A stretch of DNA of 64,000 nucleotides from Rhodanobacter denitrificans (GCA_017848855.1 JAFIHF010000027.1:36722-100721), one strand, 5' to 3'. Shown: positions 19,649 to 29,611, counted from the stretch's first letter. Numbers and translations: made by a program. Notes: generated from the sequence alone by a model not told the origin.

Positions 19649-20071
19649 ATGTCCGATTTCACCAAGGTGCGATTCGTGCTCGCCGTACCGGACTTGGCCC
19701 GGTCCACGGACTACTACACGTCGGTGCTCGGGCTCAGAGCCTGTTTACGATCCCCACATGGACTATGCGGGGATCGTAAACAGGCTCTGAACATCGAGTT
19801 CACGGCGCCGGGCTGGAGCTTCCTGGTGCGGGGCAGCTTCCGCGTGATGCTGGGCGAGTGCACGGACGCCATGCCGCCGGCCGAGCTTGGCGATCATTCG
19901 TGGTACGGCTACGTCACGGTTTCGGATGCCGCGGCGCTGTACGCCGAGTACCGGGCGACGGGCGCCGAGATCATCCAGCCGCTGGCGGACAAGCCCTGGG
20001 GCATGCGCGAGTTCGGCGTACGCACGGTGGATGGGCACCGGATCATGTTCGGGCAGGAGCTGTCCGCTTGA
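19649..20071 (+). CDS. VOC (glyoxalase/bleomycin-resistance) family protein with an inserted palindrome
   Basis: 140 residues from ATG 19649 (GGAG 5 nt upstream). FTKVRFVLAVPDLARSTDYYTSVLGL is a VOC beta-alpha-beta start, and VRTVDGHRIMFGQ a typical end carrying a metal-site Glu or Gln region. Between VLGL and IEFTAPGWSFL lies a 19-residue insertion that is the translation of a perfect 57-nt hairpin (19734-19790). The insertion keeps the frame but replaces the usual loop between the first strands. Specific function is unknown; whether the product still folds is open. Confidence 0.75.
   Translation: MSDFTKVRFVLAVPDLARSTDYYTSVLGLRACLRSPHGLCGDRKQALNIEFTAPGWSFLVRGSFRVMLGECTDAMPPAELGDHSWYGYVTVSDAAALYAEYRATGAEIIQPLADKPWGMREFGVRTVDGHRIMFGQELSA
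19734..19790. repeat. perfect inverted repeat inserted in the VOC coding sequence
   Basis: Arms of 22 nt (TCAGAGCCTGTTTACGATCC plus CC, and its exact complement) flank a 13-nt loop, itself with a CAT/ATG core. Total 57 nt, exactly 19 codons, so the reading frame is preserved. The arms are less GC-rich than the host gene. No direct target duplication is apparent. The GAGCCTGTTTACGATC ends look like terminal inverted repeats of an insertion sequence joined back to back, so a minimal MITE is the likely origin. Confidence 0.85.
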
Positions 20072-20141
20072 GCGGCGCCGAAGCATTCACGCCGGCGCCG
20101 CTTTACGATGCGCTTCCATCGCAACGACGGAAGCCGCGGCC

Positions 20142-20492
20142 ATGCTGGCCTACGCATTGAAGGTGCTGCTCTCGGCCATCGTCGTGGTGGCCGTCGCCGA
20201 GCTGGGCAAGCGCAGCTCGCTGTGGGGCGCGCTGCTCGCGTCGCTGCCGCTGACTTCGCTGCTGGCGTTCGTCTGGATGTATCGCGACACCGGCAACGTG
20301 GCGGCGATCGCCGCGCTGTCGCACGGCATCTTCTGGCTGGTGCTCGCTTCGCTGCCGCTGTTCCTGATCCTGCCGGCGCTGCTCAAGCACGGCGTGGCGT
20401 TCTGGCCGGCGCTGGGCCTTGCCTGCCTCGCCACGGTTGGCGTGTATTTCGCGCTGGTGTGGGTGCTGGGGCGGTTCGGGGTGCGGGTTTGA
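20142..20492 (+). CDS. DUF3147-like small membrane protein
   Basis: 116 residues with four hydrophobic segments (about 4-24, 28-48, 58-82 and 88-110). The pattern KRSSLWGALLASLPLTSLLAFVWMYRDTG and GIFWLVLASLPLFLILPALL matches the DUF3147 family of inner-membrane proteins of unknown function. The start ATG at 20142 gives a membrane segment right at the N-terminus; longer frames upstream overlap the VOC gene and are unlikely. No operon partner is evident. Confidence 0.72.
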   Translation: MLAYALKVLLSAIVVVAVAELGKRSSLWGALLASLPLTSLLAFVWMYRDTGNVAAIAALSHGIFWLVLASLPLFLILPALLKHGVAFWPALGLACLATVGVYFALVWVLGRFGVRV

Positions 20493-20497
20493 TGGCT

Positions 20498-20851
20498 CGT
20501 CATTCCAGCGAGGTGCTTCACAACAGCCGAAGGCTGGTCAAGCTCACTACTGTCCGGAATATCTCGCAGGTAATCTTCTCCCCTCTCCCTCCGGGAGAGG
20601 GGCCGGGGGTGAGGGTTCGGACTTGCCGCAGCATTTCGCTTTACCCGAACCCTCACCCGCCTGCCGGCACCCTCTCCCGGAGGGAGAGGGATTCACCAAT
20701 CAGCGCCCGCGCGAATTCATGTCGCTCGGCTTCGCTGTTCAAGGCGAGAGCCTGCGGCGCTTGGAGTCTGCGAACTGGAACATCGAATATTCCGGACAGC
20801 AGTGAGCTTGACCAGCTTTCGGCTGTTGTGAAGCGCCTCGCTGGGATGACG
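20498..20851. repeat. 354-bp element with 65-bp terminal inverted repeats
   Basis: The ends 20498-20562 and 20787-20851 are inverted copies with about four mismatches in 65 bp (blocks GCTTCACAACAGCCGAA, GCTGGTCAAGCTCACT, TGTCCGGAATAT). Between them are two CCCTCTCCCGGAGGGAGAG palindromes at about 20579-20625 and 20650-20692 and a short unique stretch. It fills the gap between the DUF3147-like gene and ilvD and holds no gene. The structure is that of a MITE or a composite of smaller palindromic repeats. Confidence 0.85.
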
Positions 20852-20862
20852 GCAAAAGAGCC

Positions 20863-22737
20863 TCAGGTTGTTGCGCCGCCTGCACATTCAGCACCCAACC
20901 TACCCAGATCCCGCACCGCTCCGTTCGCCGCATTCGAGGCCAGCGCCGCATAGGCCTGCAGCGCGAGCGAGACCTGGCGGTTGCGGTTCCGCGGTTTCCA
21001 CGCGTCGCGGCCGCGTGCCAGCATCGCGGCGCGGCGGGCGGCGAGGGTTTCCTCGGGCAGGTCGAGGCGGATGCTGCGGTTCGGGATGTCGATCGCGATC
21101 GGGTCGCCGTCTTCGACCAGCGCGATCAGGCCGCCTTCGGCCGCCTCCGGCGAGACGTGGCCGATGGACAGGCCCGAGGTGCCGCCGGAGAAGCGGCCGT
21201 CGGTGATCAGCGCGCAGGCCTTGCCCAGGCCTTTCGACTTGAGATAGCTGGTGGGGTAGAGCATCTCCTGCATGCCGGGGCCGCCGCGCGGGCCTTCGTA
21301 GCGGATCACCACCACGTCGCCGGCCTTCACCTTGTTGCCGAGGATGCCGCTCACCGCGGCTTCCTGGCTTTCGTAGACCCTGGCGTTGCCATGGAAGACG
21401 AGGATGGAATCGTCCACGCCGGCGGTCTTCACGATGCAGCCTTCCGGCGCGAGGTTGCCGAACAGCACGGCGAGGCCGCCGTCCTCGCTGAAGGGGTGGG
21501 CGGCGGAACGGATCGCGCCGCGCTCGCGGTCGGTGTCCAGCGATTTCCAGCGCGCGGACTGGCTGAAGGCGACCTGCGTGGGCACGTTGCCGGGGGCGGC
21601 GCGGTAGAAGGTATGCACCGCCTCGTCGTTGCTGCGCAGGATGTCCCAGCGGCTCAGCGCCTCGCCCAGCGTGGGCGCGTGCACGGTGGGGCGCGTGGTG
21701 TCGAGCAGGCCGGCGCGGTCCAGCTCGCCGAGGATCGCCATGATGCCGCCGGCGCGGTGCACGTCTTCCATGTGCACGTCGTTCTTCGCCGGCGCCACCT
21801 TGCACAGGCAGGGCACGCGGCGCGAGAGGCGGTCGATGTCGGCCATGCCGAAGTCCACGCCGCCTTCGCGCGCCGCCGCCAGCAGGTGCAGCACGGTGTT
21901 GGTGGAGCCGCCCATGGTGATGTCCAGGCTCATCGCGTTCTCGAACGCGGCGCGGTCGGCGATGCCGCGCGGCAGCGCGCTGGCGTCGTCGTGCTCGTAC
22001 CAGCGGCGGGCGAGCTCCACCACCACGCGGCCGGCGCGGCGGAACAGCTGCTCACGGTCGGCATGCGTGGCCAGCACCGTGCCGTTGCCGGGCAGGGCCA
22101 GGCCCAGCGCCTCGGTGAGGCAGTTCATCGAGTTGGCGGTGAACATGCCCGAGCAGGAGCCGCAGGTGGGGCAGGCCGAGCGCTCCAGCGTGGCCACCTC
22201 GGCGTCGCTGTAGCTGTCGTCGGCGGCGGCCACCATCGCGTCGATCAGGTCCAGCGCCACTTTCGCGCCCTTCACCAGCGCCTTGCCCGATTCCATCGGC
22301 CCGCCGGAGACGAACACCGTGGGGATGTTCAGCCGCATCGCGGCCATCAGCATGCCGGGAGTGATCTTGTCGCAGTTGGAGATGCACACCAGCGCGTCGG
22401 CGCAGTGCGCGTTGACCATGTATTCCACGCTGTCGGCGATCAGCTCGCGCGAGGGCAGCGAATACAGCATGCCGCCGTGGCCCATGGCGATGCCGTCGTC
22501 CACCGCGATGGTGTTGAACTCCTTCGCCACGCCGCCGGCGGCCTCGATCTCCTGCGCCACCAGCTTGCCGAGGTCGCGCAGGTGCACGTGGCCCGGCACG
22601 AACTGGGTGAAGCTGTTCGCCACCGCGATGATCGGCTTGCCGAAGTCGCCGTCCTTCATGCCGGTGGCGCGCCACAGGCTGCGGGCACCGGCCATGTTGC
22701 GGCCGTGGGTGCTGGTGCGGGAACGGTAGGCGGGCAT
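20863..22737 (-). CDS. ilvD: dihydroxy-acid dehydratase IlvD
   Basis: 624 residues from ATG 22737 ([19 protein letters not shown]), a family-typical length and start. Iron-sulfur ligands in [11 protein letters not shown] and [36 protein letters not shown] near the C-terminus. It dehydrates dihydroxy acids to the 2-keto acids of valine and isoleucine. It is the last gene of the leu-ilv operon, 38 nt after ilvA. The longer frame that starts inside ilvA is not real. Confidence 0.96.
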   Translation of the reverse strand: MPAYRSRTSTHGRNMAGARSLWRATGMKDGDFGKPIIAVANSFTQFVPGHVHLRDLGKLVAQEIEAAGGVAKEFNTIAVDDGIAMGHGGMLYSLPSRELIADSVEYMVNAHCADALVCISNCDKITPGMLMAAMRLNIPTVFVSGGPMESGKALVKGAKVALDLIDAMVAAADDSYSDAEVATLERSACPTCGSCSGMFTANSMNCLTEALGLALPGNGTVLATHADREQLFRRAGRVVVELARRWYEHDDASALPRGIADRAAFENAMSLDITMGGSTNTVLHLLAAAREGGVDFGMADIDRLSRRVPCLCKVAPAKNDVHMEDVHRAGGIMAILGELDRAGLLDTTRPTVHAPTLGEALSRWDILRSNDEAVHTFYRAAPGNVPTQVAFSQSARWKSLDTDRERGAIRSAAHPFSEDGGLAVLFGNLAPEGCIVKTAGVDDSILVFHGNARVYESQEAAVSGILGNKVKAGDVVVIRYEGPRGGPGMQEMLYPTSYLKSKGLGKACALITDGRFSGGTSGLSIGHVSPEAAEGGLIALVEDGDPIAIDIPNRSIRLDLPEETLAARRAAMLARGRDAWKPRNRNRQVSLALQAYAALASNAANGAVRDLGRLGAECAGGATT

Positions 22738-22775
22738 GTGTCTCGTACTCCGGGGATGGCTGTGGATGCGTGGTG

Positions 22776-24344
22776 TCAGCTGCGCAGCAGCAGGCGGTAG
22801 GCGGCGTTGTCGCTCTCGTCGCAGTGCGGGTAGCCGAGTGTTTCGAGGAAGCGGCGCAGCTCGGCCTGTTCGTCGGCCGGCACCTGGATGCCGACCAGGA
22901 TGCGGCCGTGGTCGGCGCCGTGGTTGCGGTAGTGGAACAGGCTGATGTTCCAGTCCGGGTGCAGGCGGGCGAGGAAGTCGGGCAGCGCGCCGGGGCGCTC
23001 GGGGAAATCGAAGCGGTACAGCCGCTCGTGCTGCGCCAGCGGCGAGCGGCCGCCCACCATGTGGCGCAGGTGCAGCTTGGCCAGCTCGTCGTCGGCCAGG
23101 TCGAGCACGGCGAAACCCTGCGCGCGGAACGCGGCGGCCAGCGCCGCGCGCTCGTCGCGGCTGGCGGTCTGCACGCCGACGAAGATGTGCGCCTGGCGCG
23201 CGTCGCCGATGCGGTAGTTGAACTCGGTGATGCTGTGCCGGCCCAGCGCGGCGCAGAAGCGGCGGAAGCTGCCGCGCTCCTCCGGGATGGTCACCGCGAA
23301 CAGCGCCTCGCGCTGCTCGCCGGCCTCGGCGCGCTCGGCCACGAAGCGCAGCCGCTCGAAGTTCATGTTCGCGCCGGAGACGATCGCGGCGAGCGTGGCG
23401 CCGTGCAGTCCGTGCGCGGCGGCGTACTGCTTCAGCCCGGCCAGCGCCAGCGCGCCGGAGGGCTCGGGCACGCTGCGGGTTTCCTGGTACACGTCGCGGA
23501 TCGCGGCGCACAGCGCGTCGCCGTCCACGCGCAGCATCGCGTCCACATGGCGGCGGCACAGCGCGAAGGTGAGCGCGCCCACCTGCTTCACCGCGGTGCC
23601 GTCGGCGAACAGGCCCACTTCGGGCAGGTTCACGCGCGTGCCGGTTTCCAGCGAGCGCGCCATCGCGTCGGAGTCGTCCGCCTGCACGCCGATCACCTTG
23701 GTCTGCGGCGACAGCGTCTTGATGTAGCTGGCCACGCCGGCGAGCAGGCCGCCGCCGCCCACCGGCACGAACACCGCGTCGGGCGGCGTGCACGACTGGC
23801 GCAGCAGCTCCATGCCCACGGTGGCCTGGCCGGCGATCACGGCGAGGTCGTCGAAGGGATGCACGAACACCAGGCCGCGCTCGGCCTCGATGCGCGCGGC
23901 GGCGGCCTGGGCGTCGCTGTAGGAATCGCCGGCCAGCAGCACCTCCACGAAGTCGCCGCCGAAGCGGCGCACCGCATCCACCTTCACCTGCGGCGCGGTC
24001 ACCGGCATCACGATCAGCGCGCGGATGCCCAGCTTCGCCGCCGCCAGCGCCACGCCCTGCGCGTGGTTGCCGGCGGAGGCGGCGATCACGCCGCGCGCGC
24101 GCGCGGCGGGGTCGAGCGCGGCCATCTTGTTGTAGGCGCCGCGCAGCTTGAACGAGAACACCGGCTGCAGGTCCTCGCGCTTGAGCAGCACGCGGTTGCC
24201 GAGGCGCGCGGAGAGCAGCGCGGCCGGTTCCAGCGGCGTCTCGCGCGCCACCTCGTAGACCCGCGCGGCCAGCGTGCGGCGCAGCAGGTCGAGGTCGGAC
24301 GGCGTCTCGTCGGCCGCCGCGCGCGGGGCGAGCCGCGCGTTCAT
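22776..24344 (-). CDS. ilvA: threonine ammonia-lyase, biosynthetic (IlvA)
   Basis: 522 residues. PLP lysine in [15 protein letters not shown], the [10 protein letters not shown] phosphate loop and [11 protein letters not shown] are the catalytic core; two ACT-like regulatory domains follow (about 330-510, including [10 protein letters not shown] and [16 protein letters not shown]), the feedback sensor for isoleucine. It makes 2-oxobutanoate from threonine. Its ATG overlaps the ilvM stop as ATGA. Confidence 0.95.
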   Translation of the reverse strand: MNARLAPRAAADETPSDLDLLRRTLAARVYEVARETPLEPAALLSARLGNRVLLKREDLQPVFSFKLRGAYNKMAALDPAARARGVIAASAGNHAQGVALAAAKLGIRALIVMPVTAPQVKVDAVRRFGGDFVEVLLAGDSYSDAQAAAARIEAERGLVFVHPFDDLAVIAGQATVGMELLRQSCTPPDAVFVPVGGGGLLAGVASYIKTLSPQTKVIGVQADDSDAMARSLETGTRVNLPEVGLFADGTAVKQVGALTFALCRRHVDAMLRVDGDALCAAIRDVYQETRSVPEPSGALALAGLKQYAAAHGLHGATLAAIVSGANMNFERLRFVAERAEAGEQREALFAVTIPEERGSFRRFCAALGRHSITEFNYRIGDARQAHIFVGVQTASRDERAALAAAFRAQGFAVLDLADDELAKLHLRHMVGGRSPLAQHERLYRFDFPERPGALPDFLARLHPDWNISLFHYRNHGADHGRILVGIQVPADEQAELRRFLETLGYPHCDESDNAAYRLLLRS

Positions 24345-24619
24345 GCCGGCGTGGCGGCGAGCCGGCTGCCGTCGTGGCCGCCCACCAGCGACAGGCTGCT
24401 CACGTCCAGCACGTCCACCAGCTTGCGCAGCTGGCGCAGGATCTGCTCCAGCGTGCCTTCGTCGCCGTGCAGCACCAGGGTGAGCTGCGACACCGCCGGA
24501 TCGTGCGTGGCCGCCACGGTGAGCGCGTCGATGTTGACGTGGCGCGCGGCGAACAGCCCCGCCACGCGCACCAGCGCGCCGGACTCGTTCTGCAGCAGGA
24601 GGGACAGGGTGTGTTTCAT
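24341..24619 (-). CDS. ilvM: acetolactate synthase regulatory subunit (ACT protein, IlvM/IlvN-like)
   Basis: 92 residues: a single ACT domain ([34 protein letters not shown], cut here for length reasons to its N-terminal half) and no C-terminal domain, so nearer to IlvM in size than to full IlvH/IlvN. GGGAG precedes the ATG. It regulates the catalytic subunit just upstream. Stop and ilvA start overlap by 4 nt. The gap to ilvG contains CCCTCTCCC repeats. The choice between ilvM and ilvN naming is arbitrary. Confidence 0.88.
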   Translation of the reverse strand: MKHTLSLLLQNESGALVRVAGLFAARHVNIDALTVAATHDPAVSQLTLVLHGDEGTLEQILRQLRKLVDVLDVSSLSLVGGHDGSRLAATPA

Positions 24620-24659
24620 GGCAGTGCTCCCAACACGGTCGTCCGCGTTGTTGAAAGTG

Positions 24660-24783
24660 AGCCCCTCTCCCTTCGGGAGAGGGTGCCGGCAGGCGGGTGA
24701 GGGTTCGGCCAGCGCGAGACGCTGCAGCTTCGCCGTACCCTCATCCGGCCCTGCGGGCCACCTTCCCCCGGAGGGGGAAGGGA
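24660..24783. repeat. CCCTCTCCC-type palindromes between ilvG and ilvM
   Basis: CCCCTCTCCCTTCGGGAGAGGG at 24661 and CTTCCCCCGGAGGGGGAAGG near 24763, with GGGTGAGGGTTCGG and TACCCTCATCCGG on the inner sides, form a facing pair. They lie inside the operon, so the transcript would carry two stable hairpins between the catalytic and regulatory subunit genes. Confidence 0.75.
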
Positions 24784-24790
24784 TAAAGCG

Positions 24791-26656
24791 TCAGAACATC
24801 GAGGTCGGTGGAATCTCGGTCGTTTCGACCGGCGTGGCATCGCGCGAGGCGATGAACTCGCCGGTGATCATCTGCGTGTAGCTGGAACCGGGCCCCACCA
24901 TCGGATACACGCCGGCGTCCGGGTCGATCATCACTTCGAGGAAGGCGGGACCCTCGAACGCGAGGAAGTCGGCGATGGTGGCCTCCAGCTCCTCGTTGCG
25001 CTCCAGCCGCTTCGCCCAGGCGAAGCCGTCGGCCTCGGCGGCGCGGATGAAGTCCTTGGTGTGCAGGGTCTTGTCGGTGGCGGCGAAGCGGCCCTTGAAG
25101 AACAGCTTCTGCCACTGCCGCACCATGCCGTCGCAGCGGTTGTTGAGCAGCACGACCTTGATCGGCAGGCCGTAGGTGGTGACGGTCTCCAGCTCGCCGA
25201 GGTTCATGCGGATGCTGCCGTCGCCGTCGATGTCGAGCACCAGCGCGTCGGGCCGCGCGAACTGCGCGCCGATCGCCGCGGGCAGGCCGAAGCCCATCGT
25301 GCCCATCGAGCCGGAGGTGAGCCATTGCCGCGGCGCGCGGAAGTCGAAGTACTGCGCCGCCCACATCTGGTGCTGGCCCACGCCGGTGGAGACGATCGCG
25401 CGGCCCTGCGCGTGGCGGTTGATCGCGGCGATCACCGCCTGCGGCTGGATCAGCGGGTTGGCGCGGTCCCAGTCCATCGCGTGCCTGCGCTTGAGCTGCG
25501 CGACGTGGGCGTGCCAGTCGGCCAGCCGCGGCTGCAGGCCGCGCGCGCGGCCCCAGGCGGTGAGGCGTTCCAGCGCGGGGCCGAGCGGGCCCACGTGCTG
25601 CCAGTCCACCGCCTTCACCTTGCCGATCTCGGCGGGGTCGATGTCGATCTGCGCGATGAACTTCGCGCGCGGCGCGAACTTGTCGGGCACGCCGGCCACG
25701 CGGTCGTCGAAGCGCGCGCCCAGCGCGAACACGAAGTCGCAGTCCTCCACCGCGTAGTTCGCGTAGGCGGTGCCGTGCATGCCCAGCATGTGCAGCGCCA
25801 GCGGCGCGGTGCTGTCGAACGCGCCCAGGCCCATCAGGGTGGTGGCGACCGGCAGGCCGAACGCATCGGCGAACGCGCGCAGCGCCGCCGCGGCCTCCGC
25901 CGCGACCACGCCGCCGCCGGCGTAGATCAGCGGGCGCTGCGCCTGCATCAGCGCGGCGAAGAACGCGGCGCAGGCCTCGTCGTCCAGCCGCGCGCTCTCC
26001 ACCGCGCGCAGGCGCGCGCGGTAGCCGGGGATGGCGAGGCGGCTGGCGCCGTCGAAATGCAGCGTGGCGTTCTGCACGTTCTTCGGCACGTCCACCACCA
26101 CCGGGCCGGGGCGGCCGCTGCGCGCGATCTCGAACGCGGTGCGCAGCGTGGCCTCCAGCTGCGCCGGGTCGGTGACGAGGAACACGTGCTTGGCGCAGGC
26201 GCCCATGATGTTGCTGACCGGCGCCTCCTGGAACGCGTCGCTGCCCAGCGCGGTGGTCGGCACCTGGCCGCAGATCGCCACCAGCGGAATCGAGTCGGCC
26301 ATCGAGTCGCGGATCGGCGTGACCATGTTGGTGGCGCCGGGGCCGGAGGTGACGATCGCCACGCCCACCTTGCCGGAGGCGCGCGCGTAGCCCGCGGCCA
26401 TGAAGCCCGCGCCCTGCTCGTTGGCGGGCACGATCAGCGGCATCGGCTCGCGGCCGTCGGGCAGCGCGTGGTCGGCGTTGTAGCGGAACACGGCGTCGTA
26501 CACCGGCAGGATCGCGCCGCCGGAGTAGCCGAACAGCACGCCGGCGCCTTCGTCGGCCAGTACCTGCACGATCGCCTCGGCGCCGGTCATGGCGTGGCCG
26601 GCGAGCGGATGGTGGTCGATGGCGGGTGCGGCGTGGGCTGCCTGCGTGATGGTCAC
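24791..26656 (-). CDS. ilvG: acetolactate synthase large subunit
   Basis: 621 residues from a GTG at 26656 with AGGAA upstream. ThDP enzyme: catalytic Glu in VPANEQGAGFMAAGYARASGK (first half), FGYSGGAILPVYDA, and the ThDP/Mg motif GDGSIRMNLGE with NNRCDGMVRQWQ. It condenses pyruvate with pyruvate or 2-oxobutanoate. It precedes the ACT subunit. The last 40 residues extend beyond the usual end (VGPGSSYTQMITGEF is the common C-terminal region). The name ilvG rather than ilvB or ilvI is by operon context. Confidence 0.94.
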   Translation of the reverse strand: MTITQAAHAAPAIDHHPLAGHAMTGAEAIVQVLADEGAGVLFGYSGGAILPVYDAVFRYNADHALPDGREPMPLIVPANEQGAGFMAAGYARASGKVGVAIVTSGPGATNMVTPIRDSMADSIPLVAICGQVPTTALGSDAFQEAPVSNIMGACAKHVFLVTDPAQLEATLRTAFEIARSGRPGPVVVDVPKNVQNATLHFDGASRLAIPGYRARLRAVESARLDDEACAAFFAALMQAQRPLIYAGGGVVAAEAAAALRAFADAFGLPVATTLMGLGAFDSTAPLALHMLGMHGTAYANYAVEDCDFVFALGARFDDRVAGVPDKFAPRAKFIAQIDIDPAEIGKVKAVDWQHVGPLGPALERLTAWGRARGLQPRLADWHAHVAQLKRRHAMDWDRANPLIQPQAVIAAINRHAQGRAIVSTGVGQHQMWAAQYFDFRAPRQWLTSGSMGTMGFGLPAAIGAQFARPDALVLDIDGDGSIRMNLGELETVTTYGLPIKVVLLNNRCDGMVRQWQKLFFKGRFAATDKTLHTKDFIRAAEADGFAWAKRLERNEELEATIADFLAFEGPAFLEVMIDPDAGVYPMVGPGSSYTQMITGEFIASRDATPVETTEIPPTSMF

Positions 26657-26705
26657 GGTGGGTTCCTGGTGGTGGGTGAGGCGATGGCGTTCGGTTTTTC
26701 CGTGT

Positions 26706-26789
26706 CGTCATTCCGGCGGAAGCCGGAATCCAGTGACTTTGCGCATAAACGGCTCAAGGCGCTGGATCCCAGCTTTCGCTGGGATGACG
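26706..26789. repeat. CGTCATTCC...GGAATCCAG palindrome pair
   Basis: CGTCATTCCGGCGGAAGCCGGAATCCAG and, about 30 nt on, an inverted relative CTGGATCCCAGC...GCTGGGATGACG. This dispersed type (CGTCATTCC-palindrome-CCAG) is common in proteobacteria and resembles Neisseria dRS3-like repeats. A second pair is at 29612. It lies in the ilvG-VOC gap of the operon. Confidence 0.75.
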
Positions 26790-26818
26790 GGCGAAGGCTG
26801 GGATGCTCAGGTCGCCCG

Positions 26819-27160
26819 TCAGTTGCGGATCAGGTCGCGCTCGACGGCGGGATGCACCGGCACGCCGAAGCGGGAGATGATCTGCAGGTCCTGCTCCAGC
26901 GTGGAGAAGCGCTGCCACTCGATGCCGTTGACGTCGGTGTCGCTGGAAAAGCCGGTCGCGTCGTCGTCCTCGAAGCCCACCTGCAGCACCTGGCCGGCGT
27001 GCGCGGGGTCGTGGCGCACCGAGAGGTTCAGCTGGTCGGTGCGCCACATCGCGTAGGTGCCGAGCACCAGCGCCTGCGGCGGCTGGCCCAGGCGCTTGCT
27101 GTAGTCGGCGATGGAGGCGTCCAGGTCGGCGACGGCCAGGGCGATATGGAAGCGTTTCAT
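26819..27160 (-). CDS. VOC-superfamily-like protein inside the ilv operon
   Basis: 113 residues: FHIALAVADLDASIADYSKRLGQPP is a VOC/glyoxalase first module, followed by LRNQLNLSVRHD-like and GFEDDD segments. Metal ligands of active glyoxalases are not obvious beyond the first His. It is encoded between ilvC and ilvG on the same strand, 67 nt after ilvC, so it should be co-expressed with branched-chain amino acid enzymes. I do not know its function; a small regulatory or detoxifying role is possible. Confidence 0.72.
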   Translation of the reverse strand: MKRFHIALAVADLDASIADYSKRLGQPPQALVLGTYAMWRTDQLNLSVRHDPAHAGQVLQVGFEDDDATGFSSDTDVNGIEWQRFSTLEQDLQIISRFGVPVHPAVERDLIRN

Positions 27161-27227
27161 GGCGTACCTCGTTGCTCGTGCTCGGGATGAAACGGGCCGC
27201 GCGACAGTGCGCGGCCCGGCGTCGGGC

Positions 27228-28247
27228 TCAGCCGACCTTCTTCAGCGGTTCGGCGGCCGCCTTCGCGGCGCCCGGCTGCAGCCACGCCATGCGCGCGCGC
27301 AGCTTCGCGCCCACCTGCTCGATCGGGTGCTCCAGGTCGGCCTGCTTGAACTTCCTGTAGTTCGGCAGGCCGGCGTGGTATTCGGCGATCCAGTTCTTCG
27401 CGAAGGTGCCGTCCTGGATGTCGGTGAGCACGTCCTTCATGCGCGCCTTCACGCCGGCGTCGATCACGCGCGGGCCGCTGACGTAGTCGCCGTACTGCGC
27501 GGTCTCGGAGACGAACTCCAGCATCTTGGTGATGCCGCCTTCGTAGAACAGGTCGACGATCAGCTTCAGTTCGTGCAGCACCTCGTAATAGGCGATCTCC
27601 GGCTGGTAGCCGGCTTCCACCAGGGTTTCGAAGCCGGCCTGCACCAGCGAGCTGGCGCCGCCGCACAGCACGGCCTGCTCGCCGAAGAGATCCGTCTCGG
27701 TCTCTTCCTTGAAGTCGGTCTTGATGATCATCGCGCGACCGCCGCCGATGCCGTCGGCATACGCCTTGGCCTTCGCCTCGGCGTGGCCGCTGACGTCCTG
27801 ATGCACGGCCCAGATGCAGGGCACGCCGCGGCCGCGCTCGTACTCGCTGCGCACCAGCGCGCCGGGGCCCTTCGGCGCCACCAGGATCACGTCGATGTCC
27901 TTGCGCGGCTCGATCTGCTTGAAGTGCACGTTGAAGCCGTGCGCGAACAGCAGCGCGGCGCCGGGCTTGATGTTCGGCGCGATGGATTCGGAGTACAGCT
28001 TCGGCTGCACCATGTCGGGGGTGAGCACGGCGACCAGGTCGGCGCCCTGCACCGCCTCGCCCGGCTCGGCGACGGCGAAGCCTTCGGCCTTGGCCTTCTC
28101 CCACGAGGGACCGCCCTTGCGCAGGCCGACCACGACGTCGAGGCCGGAGTCGCGCAGGTTGAGGGCGTGGGCGCGGCCCTGGCTGCCGTAGCCCAGGACG
28201 GCGATGCGGGCCTTGGCCAGCGTGTCGTTGGTGGTGTTGCTGCTCAT
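27228..28247 (-). CDS. ilvC: ketol-acid reductoisomerase IlvC (class I)
   Basis: 339 residues from ATG 28247 with GAGGAG upstream. Rossmann motif [19 protein letters not shown], then [21 protein letters not shown] and the metal Asp/Glu in [12 protein letters not shown] and [13 protein letters not shown]. It isomerises and reduces acetohydroxy acids with NADPH and Mg. Length marks class I. The C-terminal [13 protein letters not shown] tail is ordinary. The 229-nt gap to leuB holds no gene; I see only GC-rich sequence with a small GGCACGCGTGCC palindrome. Confidence 0.96.
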   Translation of the reverse strand: MSSNTTNDTLAKARIAVLGYGSQGRAHALNLRDSGLDVVVGLRKGGPSWEKAKAEGFAVAEPGEAVQGADLVAVLTPDMVQPKLYSESIAPNIKPGAALLFAHGFNVHFKQIEPRKDIDVILVAPKGPGALVRSEYERGRGVPCIWAVHQDVSGHAEAKAKAYADGIGGGRAMIIKTDFKEETETDLFGEQAVLCGGASSLVQAGFETLVEAGYQPEIAYYEVLHELKLIVDLFYEGGITKMLEFVSETAQYGDYVSGPRVIDAGVKARMKDVLTDIQDGTFAKNWIAEYHAGLPNYRKFKQADLEHPIEQVGAKLRARMAWLQPGAAKAAAEPLKKVG

Positions 28248-28476
28248 GCGATAGCTCCTCGATTGGCGGTGATGCGGATGCGTGCGGGTGGGGTGTTGCG
28301 TGGCGTGGCGGGACGGATGTGGATTGCCTCCCCTGCGCGCGCCGTGGCGCCAGACAGGGGGCTGCGACGGAACCACGCTGGGGAGTGGGCGTTCGTCGCC
28401 GATGGCGCCGCGGACGGCGCGCAGGGGAGGGCAAGGGGAGCGCGGGCACGCGTGCCTGCGCCATGAAGGTGGCGGT

Positions 28477-29577
28477 TCAGCCGCAACATGAGTTCACCAG
28501 GTCGGCATAGGTGTCGGCGGCGCTGCTGCGGCCGGCGAAGGCGGCGAGCACGGCATCGCAAACTTGCACGGTGCCCGCCTTGCCGCCGATGTCGCGGCTG
28601 TGCGGGCCGTCGCGCAGCACGCGCTCCACCGCCGCTTCCACCGCCGCGGCTTCCTTGGCCAGGCCCAGCGAATGGCGCAGCAGCAGCGCGGCGGAGAGGA
28701 TGGTGCCGACGGGATTGGCCACGCCCTGGCCGGCGATGTCGGGCGCGGAGCCGTGGATGGGTTCGTACAGGCCGACCTTGCCATCGCCCAGCGAGGCCGA
28801 CGGCAGCAGGCCCAGCGAGCCCGCGATCGCCGCGGCCTCGTCGGTAAGGATGTCGCCGAACAGGTTCTCGGTGACCACCACGTCGTAGCTGGCCGGGCGG
28901 GTCAAGAGCAGCATCGCCATCGAGTCGACCAACTGGTGCTCCAGTTTCACGTCGGGGTAGTCGGCGGCGATGCGGGTGACGGTGCTGCGCCACAGCCGCG
29001 AGGTTTCCAGCACGTTCGCCTTGTCCACCGAGGTGACGTGATTCTTGCGCGCGCGCGCCAGCTCGAAGGCGCGGCGCGCCACGCGCTCGATTTCGGCCTC
29101 GGTGTACTTGCACTCGTCGGTGGCGGTGTCGGCCGTGCGCGTCTTGGCGCCGAAGTAGGCGCCGCCGGTGAGCTCGCGCACGAACAGCACGTCCACGTCC
29201 TTCAGCTTCTCGTCCTTCAGCGGCGACAGCTTCGCCAGCGCGGGATGCACGGCGAGCGGGCGCAGGTTGGCGTACACGCCCAGCGCCGCGCGCAGGCCCA
29301 AGAGGCCCTGCTCGGGGCGCACCTTGGCGTTCGGATCGGACCACTTCGGCCCGCCCACCGCGCCCAGCAGCACCGCGTCCGCGCGCCGGCACGCATCCAG
29401 CGTGGCGGCGGGCAGCGGCTCGCCGGTGGCGTCGATGGCGCAGCCGCCGATCAGCTGTTCCTCGAAGGAAAACTCGTGGCCGCCGTGGCCGGCCACGGCC
29501 TTCAGCACGGCCACCGCGGCGGCGGTGACCTCGGGGCCCACGCCGTCGCCGGGCAGGGTGACGATATGCGCCTTCAT
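28477..29577 (-). CDS. leuB: 3-isopropylmalate dehydrogenase LeuB
   Basis: 366 residues from ATG 29577 ([17 protein letters not shown]). [21 protein letters not shown], the substrate-binding Arg/Lys region [11 protein letters not shown], and the Asp-rich metal/NAD site ending GLLPSASLG...[13 protein letters not shown] are diagnostic. It oxidatively decarboxylates 3-isopropylmalate in leucine synthesis. A longer frame upstream translates repeat DNA and is rejected. Confidence 0.96.
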   Translation of the reverse strand: MKAHIVTLPGDGVGPEVTAAAVAVLKAVAGHGGHEFSFEEQLIGGCAIDATGEPLPAATLDACRRADAVLLGAVGGPKWSDPNAKVRPEQGLLGLRAALGVYANLRPLAVHPALAKLSPLKDEKLKDVDVLFVRELTGGAYFGAKTRTADTATDECKYTEAEIERVARRAFELARARKNHVTSVDKANVLETSRLWRSTVTRIAADYPDVKLEHQLVDSMAMLLLTRPASYDVVVTENLFGDILTDEAAAIAGSLGLLPSASLGDGKVGLYEPIHGSAPDIAGQGVANPVGTILSAALLLRHSLGLAKEAAAVEAAVERVLRDGPHSRDIGGKAGTVQVCDAVLAAFAGRSSAADTYADLVNSCCG

Positions 29578-29611
29578 GCGTGGGTGTCCTTGTGCGGGGA
29601 GGTGAGAACGT

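Noticed and set aside
20863-23793. A 976-codon minus-strand frame that would fuse extra sequence to IlvD.
   Set aside because: The first 350 codons are out-of-frame ilvA sequence; IlvD has its normal start at 22737 with a binding site.
26706-26789. Possible phage attachment or filamentous-phage repeat of dRS3 type.
   Set aside because: No integrase or phage gene is nearby and a second pair occurs inside the same operon; it is simply a dispersed palindrome.
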